Of a stretch of 64,000 bases of DNA, positions 1 through 9,245 are shown piece by piece. This DNA comes from Clusia tigrina (taxonomy: Eukaryota > Arthropoda > Insecta > Diptera > Clusiidae): assembly GCA_920105625.2 (NCBI GenBank), contig OV050032.1:195034571-195098570 (forward strand), in the 5' to 3' direction. The number at the start of each line of letters is the position of its first letter. The stretch's first letter is position 1. The position numbers and the translations under genes are program-made. The notes under the pieces are model-generated. The model ran no database searches and was not told the origin of the DNA. It worked only from the letters and a program-made list of their open reading frames with translations.

Positions 1-103
1 AGACGACCCTTATTCATTTTCTAAGATGACCTTTGCCACAAATTGTGAACCTTCTTTCTTAATAAATGAATGAATCGGCTGGAGATTGAACAAGGACTCA
101 AGG

Positions 104-385
104 GCAAATACTGCAGAAGCTGTGGGGATGAAAAGGAGGGGCGACTGTGGAACATCTCTTCTGTAGGTACCCGGCTCTAGCCAGAAGCAGAGCGGGCTCT
201 TTAGGCAAATACACTTTCAGTTCTCTTACGGAAGTGTACGGCGCGAAGGTCACACAAATCCTGCGCTTTATTAGGGCTTCGAAATGGTTTCACGGTTAAA
301 AGTAATGGTGCAGTGGTATCGCCATGGACCCATAGTGGTCTGAGTGAGTTGGTCTGTAGACCGGCTGCCATGAAAACCTAACCTA
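104..385 (+). mobile_element. LOA/R1-like non-LTR retrotransposon, 3'-end fragment
   Basis: The fragment holds the Cys-rich C-terminal tail of the ORF2 protein (the YCRSCGDE stretch), the LG and ASKWFHG region and a stop, followed by a short 3' UTR that ends in CCTAA-type repeats near 370-385. It is nearly identical to positions 7839-8120. Relative to that copy one base is missing at about 137-140 (gaaaaggagggg against gaaaagggaaggg), which puts the His of the CCHC knuckle out of frame, so the copy is dead. The 5' side is truncated. The class assignment follows from the RNase H-bearing copy at 4.4-8.1 kb. Confidence 0.75.
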
Positions 386-655
386 ATCTAACCTAGTTTA
401 TCGAGATGATGATTTTCCCCACTAAGCTTTTGCTGGTCCATATTGTGGCCCTAGCCTTATTTATGGTTCAAGTGACTATTCCAAAGCAGCTGTCATCAAG
501 TGTTCTACCTAAGTAGTTAACTTCTCTCGAGAAAGCAATATTTTCACCAGAAATATAAGGTTCTCTGAAGTTCGAGGTGATAGTATATTGGCTAGACAAA
601 TGGAGAATAAGAGTGAAATGAGAGAAGAGAGGCAAATGGAGAATAAGAGTGTGCC
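386..655. other. no recognisable gene
   Basis: This stretch is AT-rich. It contains a short imperfect duplication of a gagaataagagtg-type motif (600-650). I see no coding potential or element boundary. Confidence 0.5.
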
Positions 656-659
656 CAAC

Positions 660-915
660 AATCTCGCTAAGTAAGTTTGGGATGCCTCAAAACAGTGAAG
701 CAAAATATCTGTGTGTTCATCTTGATCCTAGGCTCACATGGAGAAACCATATAAACTCACAGCTCGCAGCTTATGCTGGGTCCTTAACAAAAATTCAATA
801 CCTAATTTCATTGCAAAGTGATGCTTAACAAAGCCATCATAATGCATCATAGTGGTCTTATGGTTGTCAGCTGTGGGAAACTACAAAGATCTCTAACATC
901 GAGATGGGCCCTAGG
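660..915 (+). pseudogene. Jockey-like reverse transcriptase, C-terminal fragment
   Basis: The plus strand reads EAKYLCVHLDPRLTWRNHI followed by an in-frame continuation to about 825, and then SYGCQLWETTKISNIEMG after frame shifts. The KYLGxHLDxRLTWxxHI and YGxQLW blocks are the conserved thumb region of Jockey-clade RTs. Several indels break the frame. It faces the opposite way to the RT core fragment at 1071-1545, so the two were either inserted separately or rearranged by inversion. Confidence 0.75.
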
Positions 916-1070
916 TAGGTTACTTCATTAGCTTGTGGAATAGATACGCCCCATTTAATGTGACCTTAGGGCAATTATCCTTATGAAGAGTGAATGTGGC
1001 GTGGGAACTTTTGCCTTTGTTTACACTAATGCTTCAGTTAGCCAGCCAGGACTCAATTAGTTTTAAGTCC

Positions 1071-1545
1071 TCACAAGGATCTCTTGATGCAATTCTCGGA
1101 TTTCGATGGCAGTTCAAGATGGCAGTTCAGGATGGCAGTATCATCAGCAAACGTGGACGTTGTAAGGCGACTATCTGTGGGTAGATCCGAAGTAAACACT
1201 AGGTATATAATCGGTCCGAATACACTTCCCTGTGGGACACCAGCTTTAATGTTATAGTCAGGGGTAACAAACTGCCTGCACTTGACTCTATACTTGCGAT
1301 TGTACAAATACGATCTTAGTATTTAGTAGAATTTGCAGAATTTTTATATAAGACCAGCGTGCCAGACCCTATCAAACGCCTGAGCAATATCTGTTCACAT
1401 TTTCAGCATTAGCAGTCCTTCAAAAAGTTTTAACAACATTGGCAGCAGACTAATGGGTCTGTATGACACCGGTTGTGTTTTATCTTATCTTGATTACCTG
1501 GTAAAGAGGTCGCCCGAAGGACTCACTTAGGCCATCATTGACCCG
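1071..1545 (-). pseudogene. Jockey-like reverse transcriptase core, fragment
   Basis: On the minus strand, moving from 1545 toward 1071, the conserved RT blocks appear in order: VSYRPISLLPML (about 1460), DIAQAFDRVWHA (about 1385), then KAGVPQGSVFGPIIYLVFTSDLP and FADDTAIL (1245-1110). These are RT motifs 1, A, B and the catalytic FADD of motif C. Frames change between blocks, and endonuclease and C-terminal parts are absent, so this is a truncated, decayed copy. Confidence 0.85.
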
Positions 1546-1595
1546 TTGTTATATCGCATGAGACACAGGTTCCATCCCTTTCAAAAGTCCAGCAA

Positions 1596-1805
1596 TTGGA
1601 GCTTTTAATGAATCAGTTGATGGAGCTAATCGTTTTATTTGAAGTATATCCCAAAGGGTCCCGAAAGTGGTCACCCAGGAAAGTGCTCCTCATTCTGGAC
1701 AACGCTGGATATGTGCATAATAGGTGTTCAATGCACTGTTGCTCCTCCTCGTCCATGCAACACCTGCAGAAGTCGTTAGAGGCAATCCCCAGCCTACTAT
1801 TTTGA
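1596..1805 (+). pseudogene. possible DDE (Tigger/pogo-like) transposase scrap
   Basis: A 69-residue open frame contains WSPRKVLLILDNAGYVHN. This resembles the K-V-L-L-x-L-D-N-A block around the second catalytic Asp of Tigger/Jerky-type DDE transposases. No other part of such a protein is visible nearby, so the call rests on one motif and could be chance. Confidence 0.3.
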
Positions 1806-2915
1806 AAGAATCTGAGAGGTGAATTTTGTTAAAGTTGATTCTGATTGGCGGCAACAATGAATGGAACTGCAGGATACCGTTTCACAAAAGCCCCATACCG
1901 CCATACGAAGGCGGGAAATTTGGCAGCACTAGCAACAGCGGTTCTGGCAATAGCGAATTTTTACATGAAAGAAGTTTTATCCCGTACACAAACCATAAAA
2001 ATCGATCAGTTTCAATTCGCAGTCCTAAAAGCGAAGTGGCTCAGTTTTGTTCTTGTGTTCCCATACACATTTCAAAATTAGCGACATACCAGATAATCTT
2101 AATTTAGACAGATTGAGTATATAAGTCGTAGGGATTGTTTCCCTCAGTCAACACCGAACCCCATAACCTTTACACCCAGTTCTTATGCCGAAGATACCAA
2201 TCTAGTTGCTGAGATCTGCCTTATTAGCAACATTTCAATACATCACTGAATAACTAAAACCACGAATATGAAGGATTATATAGGTAGAAGAGGATGGGAT
2301 TCAATGCGTTTATAGATATGCCATATATAGGACCTTGTAAAATAGAGCAGAGTCACGAATAGCTTCTAATGAATCGTTTAAGGTGCTTGACATCTGTGTC
2401 CTTTAGATATGTAAGGTCTGTAAAACGGACCGTTTTCTAAATCCTTTCTGTTCTGTATCGGCAGATGAGTGCCACAAACTTGCCGAGAAAAGTTGGAATA
2501 TTGGTTCCAACTCTCATTCATCCCAGCGACTTTTGCGAAAGTATCGACATGGTAGACCCAGTTTTCTGTGTGACTTCAAAGTATACAGTGTCCGGACATC
2601 GCCTCCACGGTCCCTTTTATAGTGTGCCTAGAAAATCATGGAAATTCATTGAACCGATGTTTACTTGTTTCAGTTCAGTGTGTTCAATTCTTGCTGCTCC
2701 ATCTATCGTCTATTTTTTGGTTGACATTCAGGATTATTATCAGCTTTCATTTCACTTCATATCCAAGTATCCTGCATTCATATTGTACTCAGTTCATTTT
2801 CGGCAAGTAGTTGGTCCACAAGCGTTGTTGAAGCATCTCGGGAGAGATCTCAACCAACACAATATCCCATATTGCACTTTGCTTGCAACCAATAATGTGG
2901 ATTTAACTGGAATAT
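1806..2915. other. no recognised gene
   Basis: Several overlapping short open frames occur here. The longest runs from 2465 into the RTE-like fragment at 2920. None shows a domain I recognise, and composition is that of decayed intergenic DNA. Confidence 0.4.
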
Positions 2916-2919
2916 CTGC

Positions 2920-3270
2920 GTCCGCGGCGAGTATCGGATCGGATAGAACGAAGAGTTGCACGAACTATAAGACGAGATTGGCATAGTCGAGCGAGTCAAT
3001 ATCCAGCGGCTGCAGTGGCTAGACCATGTCCTGCGGGTGGATGAAACTGTTGCAACCCGGAAAGTATCCGATTCGATGCCCCAAAGTGAGCGATGCAGGA
3101 AGGGAACACCATCACTGATATGGAAAGACACAGTTCAGGAGGACCTATCTGGTCGCGGCATTTCTAGCTGGTGTCAGCGTGCGCTCAGCAGACGACTGGC
3201 GAAGGCTCATTATGCGGCATTGACCGTCTAGGGTTATCCCCACTAGCTAAGAAGGAAGAAGGAGAAGAAG
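2920..3270 (+). pseudogene. RTE-like non-LTR retrotransposon, C-terminal tail
   Basis: The plus-strand frame reads GEYRIG*NEELHEL*DEI and then VERVNIQRLQWLDHVLRVDET through LSRRLAKAHYAALTV to a stop at 3231. The RLQWLxHVxRxDE, GRxxKGTPSxxW and W..RAL.RR..A blocks match the C-terminal domain of the element at 24.35-25.17 kb. Two in-frame stops (TAG, TAA) stand where that copy has Trp and Tyr. The 3' end passes into a purine-rich GAAGAAG tail (3250-3272). Confidence 0.75.
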
Positions 3271-3272
3271 TG

Positions 3273-4435
3273 GAATGTTGTGTTCAGAGATTTGATAGTC
3301 GCCCCTCTCATAGCTCCATTGAACTATAAGAAACCATTACGAAGTTTATATTCGTGTATGCAAACAACCGCTTCGGGTCCATTATAGTTCCACAGTCAGA
3401 CTATTACTTCCTTGAATTTCCTGAAATCACCATGAATTAAAATTTGATGGCGTATATTGAATATTATCTCTGATTTGAATAAGCATATTAGATTCCTTTG
3501 TGAATCCTTTTCAAATCCTGGGGAACTCCTCTTCTCCTATTCAAATCACGATAGAATTTGATGATGCTTGAAGGTAGAAGAAAGAACGTGACATTTTTGG
3601 TCCTTTTGAATAAAACCTCCCGAGAAATATGTTGTTTTCTCCATAGTATTATGCAGAGGAAAGTCCCCCGGCTGTTCTTGTTCAGAACACGGCTGTATGA
3701 GTTTTGCGTTGTGAAGACTTTGTTACCGCTTAATAACCATGTCGATAGGCTGGGATCCCTGACAAAGTCGTACTTCATATTGGTACAGCGTTCATATATA
3801 AGTTACAGCCCGGTACTCATGTACCCAGAATGTAACTGTCTAATCTGGACCAAACTTCATTGCTTAGGAAATTATTACCTAGAACCGCCAGGATTGCGGA
3901 GAAATCTCCTAAGATTTCAGAATTCTTAATGACTTCTAAACTCTGGGATGTTTTATAACTACAGAGCTTGTCACAATAGGTCCAAAGATGGACGCAGTGA
4001 CTAGATGACTTGTTCCCACTCTCAAGCAATCTAGCATCTAGCATATACAGAAAAGTGTTTCCTTCATATTTTACTAAATTACATTAAAGGGCTATCAGCA
4101 CTATCAAGGATCTTATGAATCGTCCGAATTGGTTGTTGTCTTGGAATACCATGTGGGGCTGTGGTCTGGATTTATGTATGCATACTTCTGTCTCAGTATG
4201 GCATACATTTGAGATACTTGTACAACCGCCTAGAATCCCGCCATGTGTCGAATGCTCTAAATACGAACTCAGTGGCGAATACGTTGGTGTTGCACTTATC
4301 ATGGAATGGTTGGATTTTCGGTTTAACAGTGGTGAAAAGAAGGGTTCTAATTTATAGCTTCGTCCTTATTAAGCATGGAGATTCCTGATCCTTTATTATT
4401 AAAATACACGCAAACTATAATTATCCAGTCTTACT
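3273..4435. other. no recognised gene
   Basis: Overlapping open frames of about 100 codons lie on both strands at 3488-3929 and shorter ones at 4084-4388. I recognise no domain in them. No repeat or transposon end is evident. Confidence 0.4.
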
Positions 4436-4534
4436 TCCTTGTGGCACTGAAAACAACAGTTGCCCAGGACCGTCTGGCAGCCCTAAATAATATCATCGCC
4501 GTTTTCAGGATACGCCTAATATGGGTTCCGGAAT

Positions 4535-7500
4535 ATTGAAGAGAACTGTAGGGCTGATGTTGAAGGGAACTGTAGGGCTGCTGTTGAAGGGAACTGTAGG
4601 GCTGCTGTTGAAGGGAACTGTAGGGCAGCTGTTGAAGGGAACTGTAGGGCAGCTGTTGAAGGGAACTGTAGGGCTGCTGTTGAAGGGAACTGTAGGGCTG
4701 ATGTTGAAGGGAACTGTAGGGCTGCTGTTGAAGGGAACTGTAGGGCTGCTGTTGAAGGGAACTGTAGGGCTGACGTTGAAGGGAACTGTAGGGCTGCTGT
4801 TGAAGGGAACTGTAGGGCTGCTGTTGAAGGGAACTGTAGGGCTGACGTTGAAGGGAACTGTAGGGCTGACGTTGAAGGGAACTGTAGGGCTGCTGTTGAA
4901 GGGAACTGTAGGGCTGATGTTGAAGGGAACTGTAGGGCTGCTGTTGAAGAGAACTGTAGGGCTGCTGTTGAAGGGAACTGTAGGGCTGATGTTGAAGGGA
5001 ACTGTAGGGCTGCTGTTGAAGGGAACTGTAGGGCTGATGTTGAAGGGAACTGTAGGGCTGCTGTTGAAGGGAACTGTAGGGCTGCTGTTGAAGGGAACTG
5101 TAGGGCTGCTGTTGAAGGGAACTGTAGGGCTGCTGTTGAAGGGAACTGTAGGGCAGCTGTTGAAGGGAACTGTAGGGCAGCTGTTGAAGGGAACTGTAGG
5201 GCTGCTGTTGAAGGGAACTGTAGGGCTGATGTTGAAGGGAACTGTAGGGCTGCTGTTGAAGGGAACTGTAGGGCTGCTGTTGAAGGGAACTGTAGGGCTG
5301 ACGTTGAAGGGAACTGTAGGGCTGCTGTTGAAGGGAACTGTAGGGCTGACGTTGAAGGGAACTGTAGGGCTGATGTTGAAGGGAACTGTAGGGCTGCTGT
5401 TGAAGGGAACTGTAGGGCTGACGTTGAAGGGAACTGTAGGGCTGATGTTGAAGGGAACTGTAGGGCGATGTTGAAGGGAACTGTAGGGCTGCTGTTGAAG
5501 GGAACTGTAGGGCTGATGTTGAAGGGAACTGTAGGGCTGCTGTTGAAGGGAACTGTAGGGCTGATGTTGAAGGGAACTGTAGGGCTGCTGTTGAAGGGAA
5601 CTGTAGGGCTGCTGTTGAAGGGAACTGTAGGGCTGATGTTGAAGGGAACTGTAGGGCTGCTGTTGAAGAGAACTGTAGGGCTGCTGTTGAAGGGAACTGT
5701 AGGGCTGATGTTGAAGGGAACTGTAGGGCTGCTGTTGAAGGGAACTGTAGGGCTGATGTTGAAGGGAACTGTAGGGCTGCTGTTGAAGGGAACTGTAGGG
5801 CTGCTGTTGAAGGGAACTGTAGGGCTGATGTTGAAGGGAACTGTAGGGCTGCTGTTGAAGGGAACTGTAGGGCTGATGTTGAAGGGAACTGTAGGGCTGA
5901 TGTTGAAGGGAACTGTAGGGCGATGTTGAAGGGAACTGTAGGGCTGCTGTTGAAGGGAACTGTAGGGCTGATGTTGAAGGGAACTGTAGGGCTGCTGTTG
6001 AAGGGAACTGTAGGGCTGCTGTTGAAGGGAACTGTAGGGCTGATGTTGAAGGGAACTGTAGGGCTGATGTTGAAGGGAACTGTAGGGCGATGTTGAAGGG
6101 AACTGTAGGGCTGCTGTTGAAGGGAACTGTAGGGCAGCTGTTGAAGGGAACTGTAGGGCTGCTGTTGAAGGGAACTGTAGGGCTGATGTTGAAGGGAACT
6201 GTAGGGCAGCTGTTGAAGGGAACTGTAGGGCTGCTGTTGAAGGGAACTGTAGGGCTGATGTTGAAGGGAACTGTAGGGCTGATGTTGAAGGGAACTGTAG
6301 GGCTGCTGTTGAAGGGAACTGTAGGGCTGATGTTGAAGGGAACTGTAGGGCGATGTTGAAGGGAACTGTAGGGCGATGTTGAAGGGAACTGTAGGGCTGC
6401 TGTTGAAGGGAACTGTAGGGCTGATGTTGAAGGGAACTGTAGGGCTGCTGTTGAAGGGAGCTGTAGGGCTGATGTTGAAGGGAACTGTAGGGCTGCTGTT
6501 GAAGGGAACTGTAGGGCTGATGTTGAAGGGAACTGTAGGGCTGATGTTGAAGGGAACTGTAGGGCGATGTTGAAGGGAACTGTAGGGCTGCTGTTGAAGG
6601 GAACTGTAGGGCTGATGTTGAAGGGAACTGTAGGGCTGCTGTTGAAGGGAACTGTAGGGCTGCTGTTGAAGGGAACTGTAGGGCAGCTGTTGAAGGGAAC
6701 TGTAGGGCTGGTGTTGAAGGGAACTGTAGGGCTGATGTTGAAGGGAACTGTAGGGCTGATGTTGAAGGGAACTGTAGGGCTGCTGTTGAAGGGAACTGTA
6801 GGGCTGATGTTGAAGGGAACTGTAGGGCTGATGTTGAAGGGAACTGTAGGGCGATGTTGAAGGGAACTGTAGGGCTGCTGTTGAAGGGAACTGTAGGGCT
6901 GATGTTGAAGGGAACTGTAGGGCTGCTGTTGAAGGGAACTGTAGGGCTGATGTTGAAGGGAACTGTAGGGCTGATGTTGAAGGGAACTGTAGGGCGATGT
7001 TGAAGGGAACTGTAGGGCTGCTGTTGAAGGGAACTGTAGGGCTGATGTTGAAGGGAACTGTAGGGCTGCTGTTGAAGGGAACTGTAGGGCTGCTGTTGAA
7101 GGGAACTGTAGGGCTGATGTTGAAGGGAACTGTAGGGCTGATGTTGAAGGGAACTGTAGGGCGATGTTGAAGGGAACTGTAGGGCGATGTTGAAGGGAAC
7201 TGTAGGGCTGATGTTGAAGGGAACTGTAGGGCTGATGTTGAAGGGAACTGTAGGGCGATGTTGAAGGGAACTGTAGGGCTGCTGTTGAAGGGAACTGTAG
7301 GGCTGATGTTGAAGGGAACTGTAGGGCTGCTGTTGAAGGGAACTGTAGGGCTGCTGTTGAAGGGAACTGTAGGGCAGCTGTTGAAGGGAACTGTAGGGCT
7401 GGTGTTGAAGGGAACTGTAGGGCTGATGTTGAAGGGAACTGTAGGGCTGATGTTGAAGGGAACTGTAGGGCTGCTGTTGAAGGGAACTGTAGGGCTGATG

Positions 7501-7594
7501 TTGAAGGGAACTGTAGGGCTGATGTTGAAGGGAACTGTAGGGCGATGTTGAAGGGAACTGTAGGGCTGCTGTTGAAGGGAACTGTAGGGCTGAT
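4535..7594 (+). repeat. 24 bp minisatellite made of RNase H motif codons
   Basis: The array is 3060 bp of a 24 bp unit. Read in the retrotransposon frame, the unit is VEGNCRA followed by Asp (gat/gac) or Ala (gct), rarely Gly (ggt). I count twelve 23 bp units in which gctgatg has become gcgatg (about 5466, 5926, 6088, 6351, 6374, 6565, 6850, 6995, 7162, 7185, 7256, 7543). With 128 units, 128 x 24 minus 12 gives exactly 3060. All three minus-strand frames lack stops in the unit, which produces a spurious 1057-codon minus-strand open frame (4516-7689) that I do not call as a gene. Confidence 0.95.
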
Positions 7595-8027
7595 GAACTA
7601 GCCAGATGGGCTAGTCCTCTGTGTACGGACAGATGCGAGGTTTGAATACCAATTGCCACCGGGAGGTCTTGGTCAGACGAATGCGGCACTAGGCTAATGT
7701 GGCCGAAACTTGATAAGCAAAAATCGAGACTTGCTTGACCTGTCGCGAGATGATATCTCTAAGGTCGTGGCTTGTATAACTGGTCATTGGCTATTCGGCA
7801 GGCATGGTCTCAGGCTGGGAGTATTCTCTCATGAATACTGCGGAAGCTGTGGGGATGAAAAGGGAAGGGCGACTGTGGAACATCTCTTCTGTAGGTACCC
7901 GGCTCTAGCCAGAAGCAGAGCGGGCTCTTTAGGCAACTACACTTTCAGTTCTCTTACGGAAGTGTCCGGCGCGAAGGTCAAACAAATTTTGCTCTTTATT
8001 AGGGCTTCGAAATGGTTTCACGATTAA
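7595..8027 (+). pseudogene. LOA-like ORF2 C-terminus (end of RNase H, zinc knuckle)
   Basis: The reading continues from the last repeat unit into ELARWASPLCTDRCEV, then a TGA at about 7644, WPKLDKQKSRLA, and after a frameshift LLDLSRDDISKVVACITGHW. The end is YCGSCGDEKGRATVEHLFC (a CX2C-H-C zinc knuckle), LG and ASKWFHD. This is the usual tail of LOA/R1-type ORF2 after RNase H. It is a relic: it has a stop and a frameshift but an intact knuckle. Confidence 0.8.
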
Positions 8028-8140
8028 AAGTAGAGGTGCAGTGTTACTCGGTGGTATCCCAATGGACCTATAGTGGTCTGAGTTGGTCTGTAGACCTGCT
8101 GCCATGAAAACTTAATCTAACCTAACATAATTTATCGAGA

Positions 8141-9245
8141 TGATGTGACCCCAGAAGCCTTTAGTACTCGTAATAATACAAATTTGTAAATTGTACAGGA
8201 ACATGTATGGATATGCTCTTACCTGAACACGCCTCTTTTCAGACAGTATAAACACTGACGAAATGGATCTACGTAGCATAGCGGAGTTTCCTTTCTGACA
8301 GGGGGATACTTGCTTGAATAGCCTGGAACTAAATTCAATTCCACAGGCTTTGAGCAGGAATTCTGGCCGAACTTAAGCGACTCCTGCCATTTTACTTACT
8401 CGTCTTACAATTAAAAATTTTAAAAAATTAACCACAAATTATGTTAAGTTTAAACAAATGCTATTTTTTTAATTTTCCCAATCACAATGAATACAACAAA
8501 GATATTGAAATAAACTGATTAACATAAGATTTTGCAAAATATAATTTCTTTGTGGATAAGTGTCGCGTAGTTGGAGTGTGTTGTGTGAGGGGGGGGTGTG
8601 TTGTTTCAGTGAGAGTGTTTTGTGTGAGTTAAAGAGTGTTATGTAAGTGAAAGAGTGTTGTGCGAGTTAAAGAGTGTTATGTAAGTGAAAGAGTGTTGTG
8701 TGAGTTAAAGAGTGTTATGTAAGTGAAAGAGTGTTGTGTGAGTGAGGTCTTGTTTGAGTGAAAGAGTGTGTTGTGTCAATGATATTGTGTGTTGTGCTAG
8801 TGAGATTGTGTGCATGAGAGCGCGGGCGTACCTGCGTATGAGTGTGTGTGTACCTGCTTCGTGTGCTATTGAGAGCCATTGAGTGGATCGTTGAGTGTGT
8901 CGTGGCGCCGATGCCTCTGTGTTCTGTTCTATTGAATCCATTGTTAAATTGTGTTGATCCGAACTCTCGCAGAAAATCTAATATCATAAGCAAAAATATA
9001 TATAATTCCAGGATAATGTGACCGATGATCAATTGTTAAACCAAATGAAAATGAGACATCAACACAAAAGTTTACAGTTGAACACCTTGCATTGCAGATG
9101 GGGAATAACACTGTCGCACTGCATCGCGCTCGTAACATCCCTTCACGAAGTGTCTCAGTGGAATTAGTGTTTGCGTTTCAAGGAACACAAGTCTCGTCTG
9201 TGAGTGAGGGAGATTCGTACGATTCGTGCGTGAGCGGTCCACCAT
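8141..9245. other. intergenic with 38 bp GT-rich tandem repeat
   Basis: About three copies of a 38 bp GT/GA-rich unit (agagtgttatgtaagtg plus variants) occupy about 8633-8750 within a wider gtgtgttgtgtgag-rich zone (8570-8870). The part next to 9246 should hold the 3' UTR of the minus-strand gene, but I see no clear AATAAA on that strand. Confidence 0.6.

Larger units (their letters stand above)
4440..8140 (+). mobile_element. LOA/R1-like retrotransposon 3' part with expanded RNase H motif
   Basis: The layout is: end of an RNase H domain (IRLIWVP at 4509-4530), a 128-unit tandem array (4535-7594), the rest of the RNase H motif (ADELARWAS, from 7589), the linker WPKLDKQKSR, DLSRDDISKVVACITGHW, a CX2C...H...C knuckle, and a stop at about 8027. 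A 3' UTR then runs to about 8130, ending in CTAACC/CCTAA-type repeats. In the family the RNase H active-site loop reads WxPGHxGxxGNxxADELA. Here the GHSG part is lost at 4530-4534 and the segment that follows is repeated. Frame breaks at 7644 and 7735 show that the copy is dead. Confidence 0.8.

Noticed and set aside
1826..2107. 93-codon plus-strand frame
   Set aside because: An overlapping frame of similar length is open as well. No domain, no splice support, no conserved motif.
4516..7689. 1057-codon minus-strand open frame and several plus-strand frames with LKGTVGLL repeats
   Set aside because: They are readings of the 24 bp satellite in non-native frames. The native frame is the retrotransposon RNase H motif on the plus strand.
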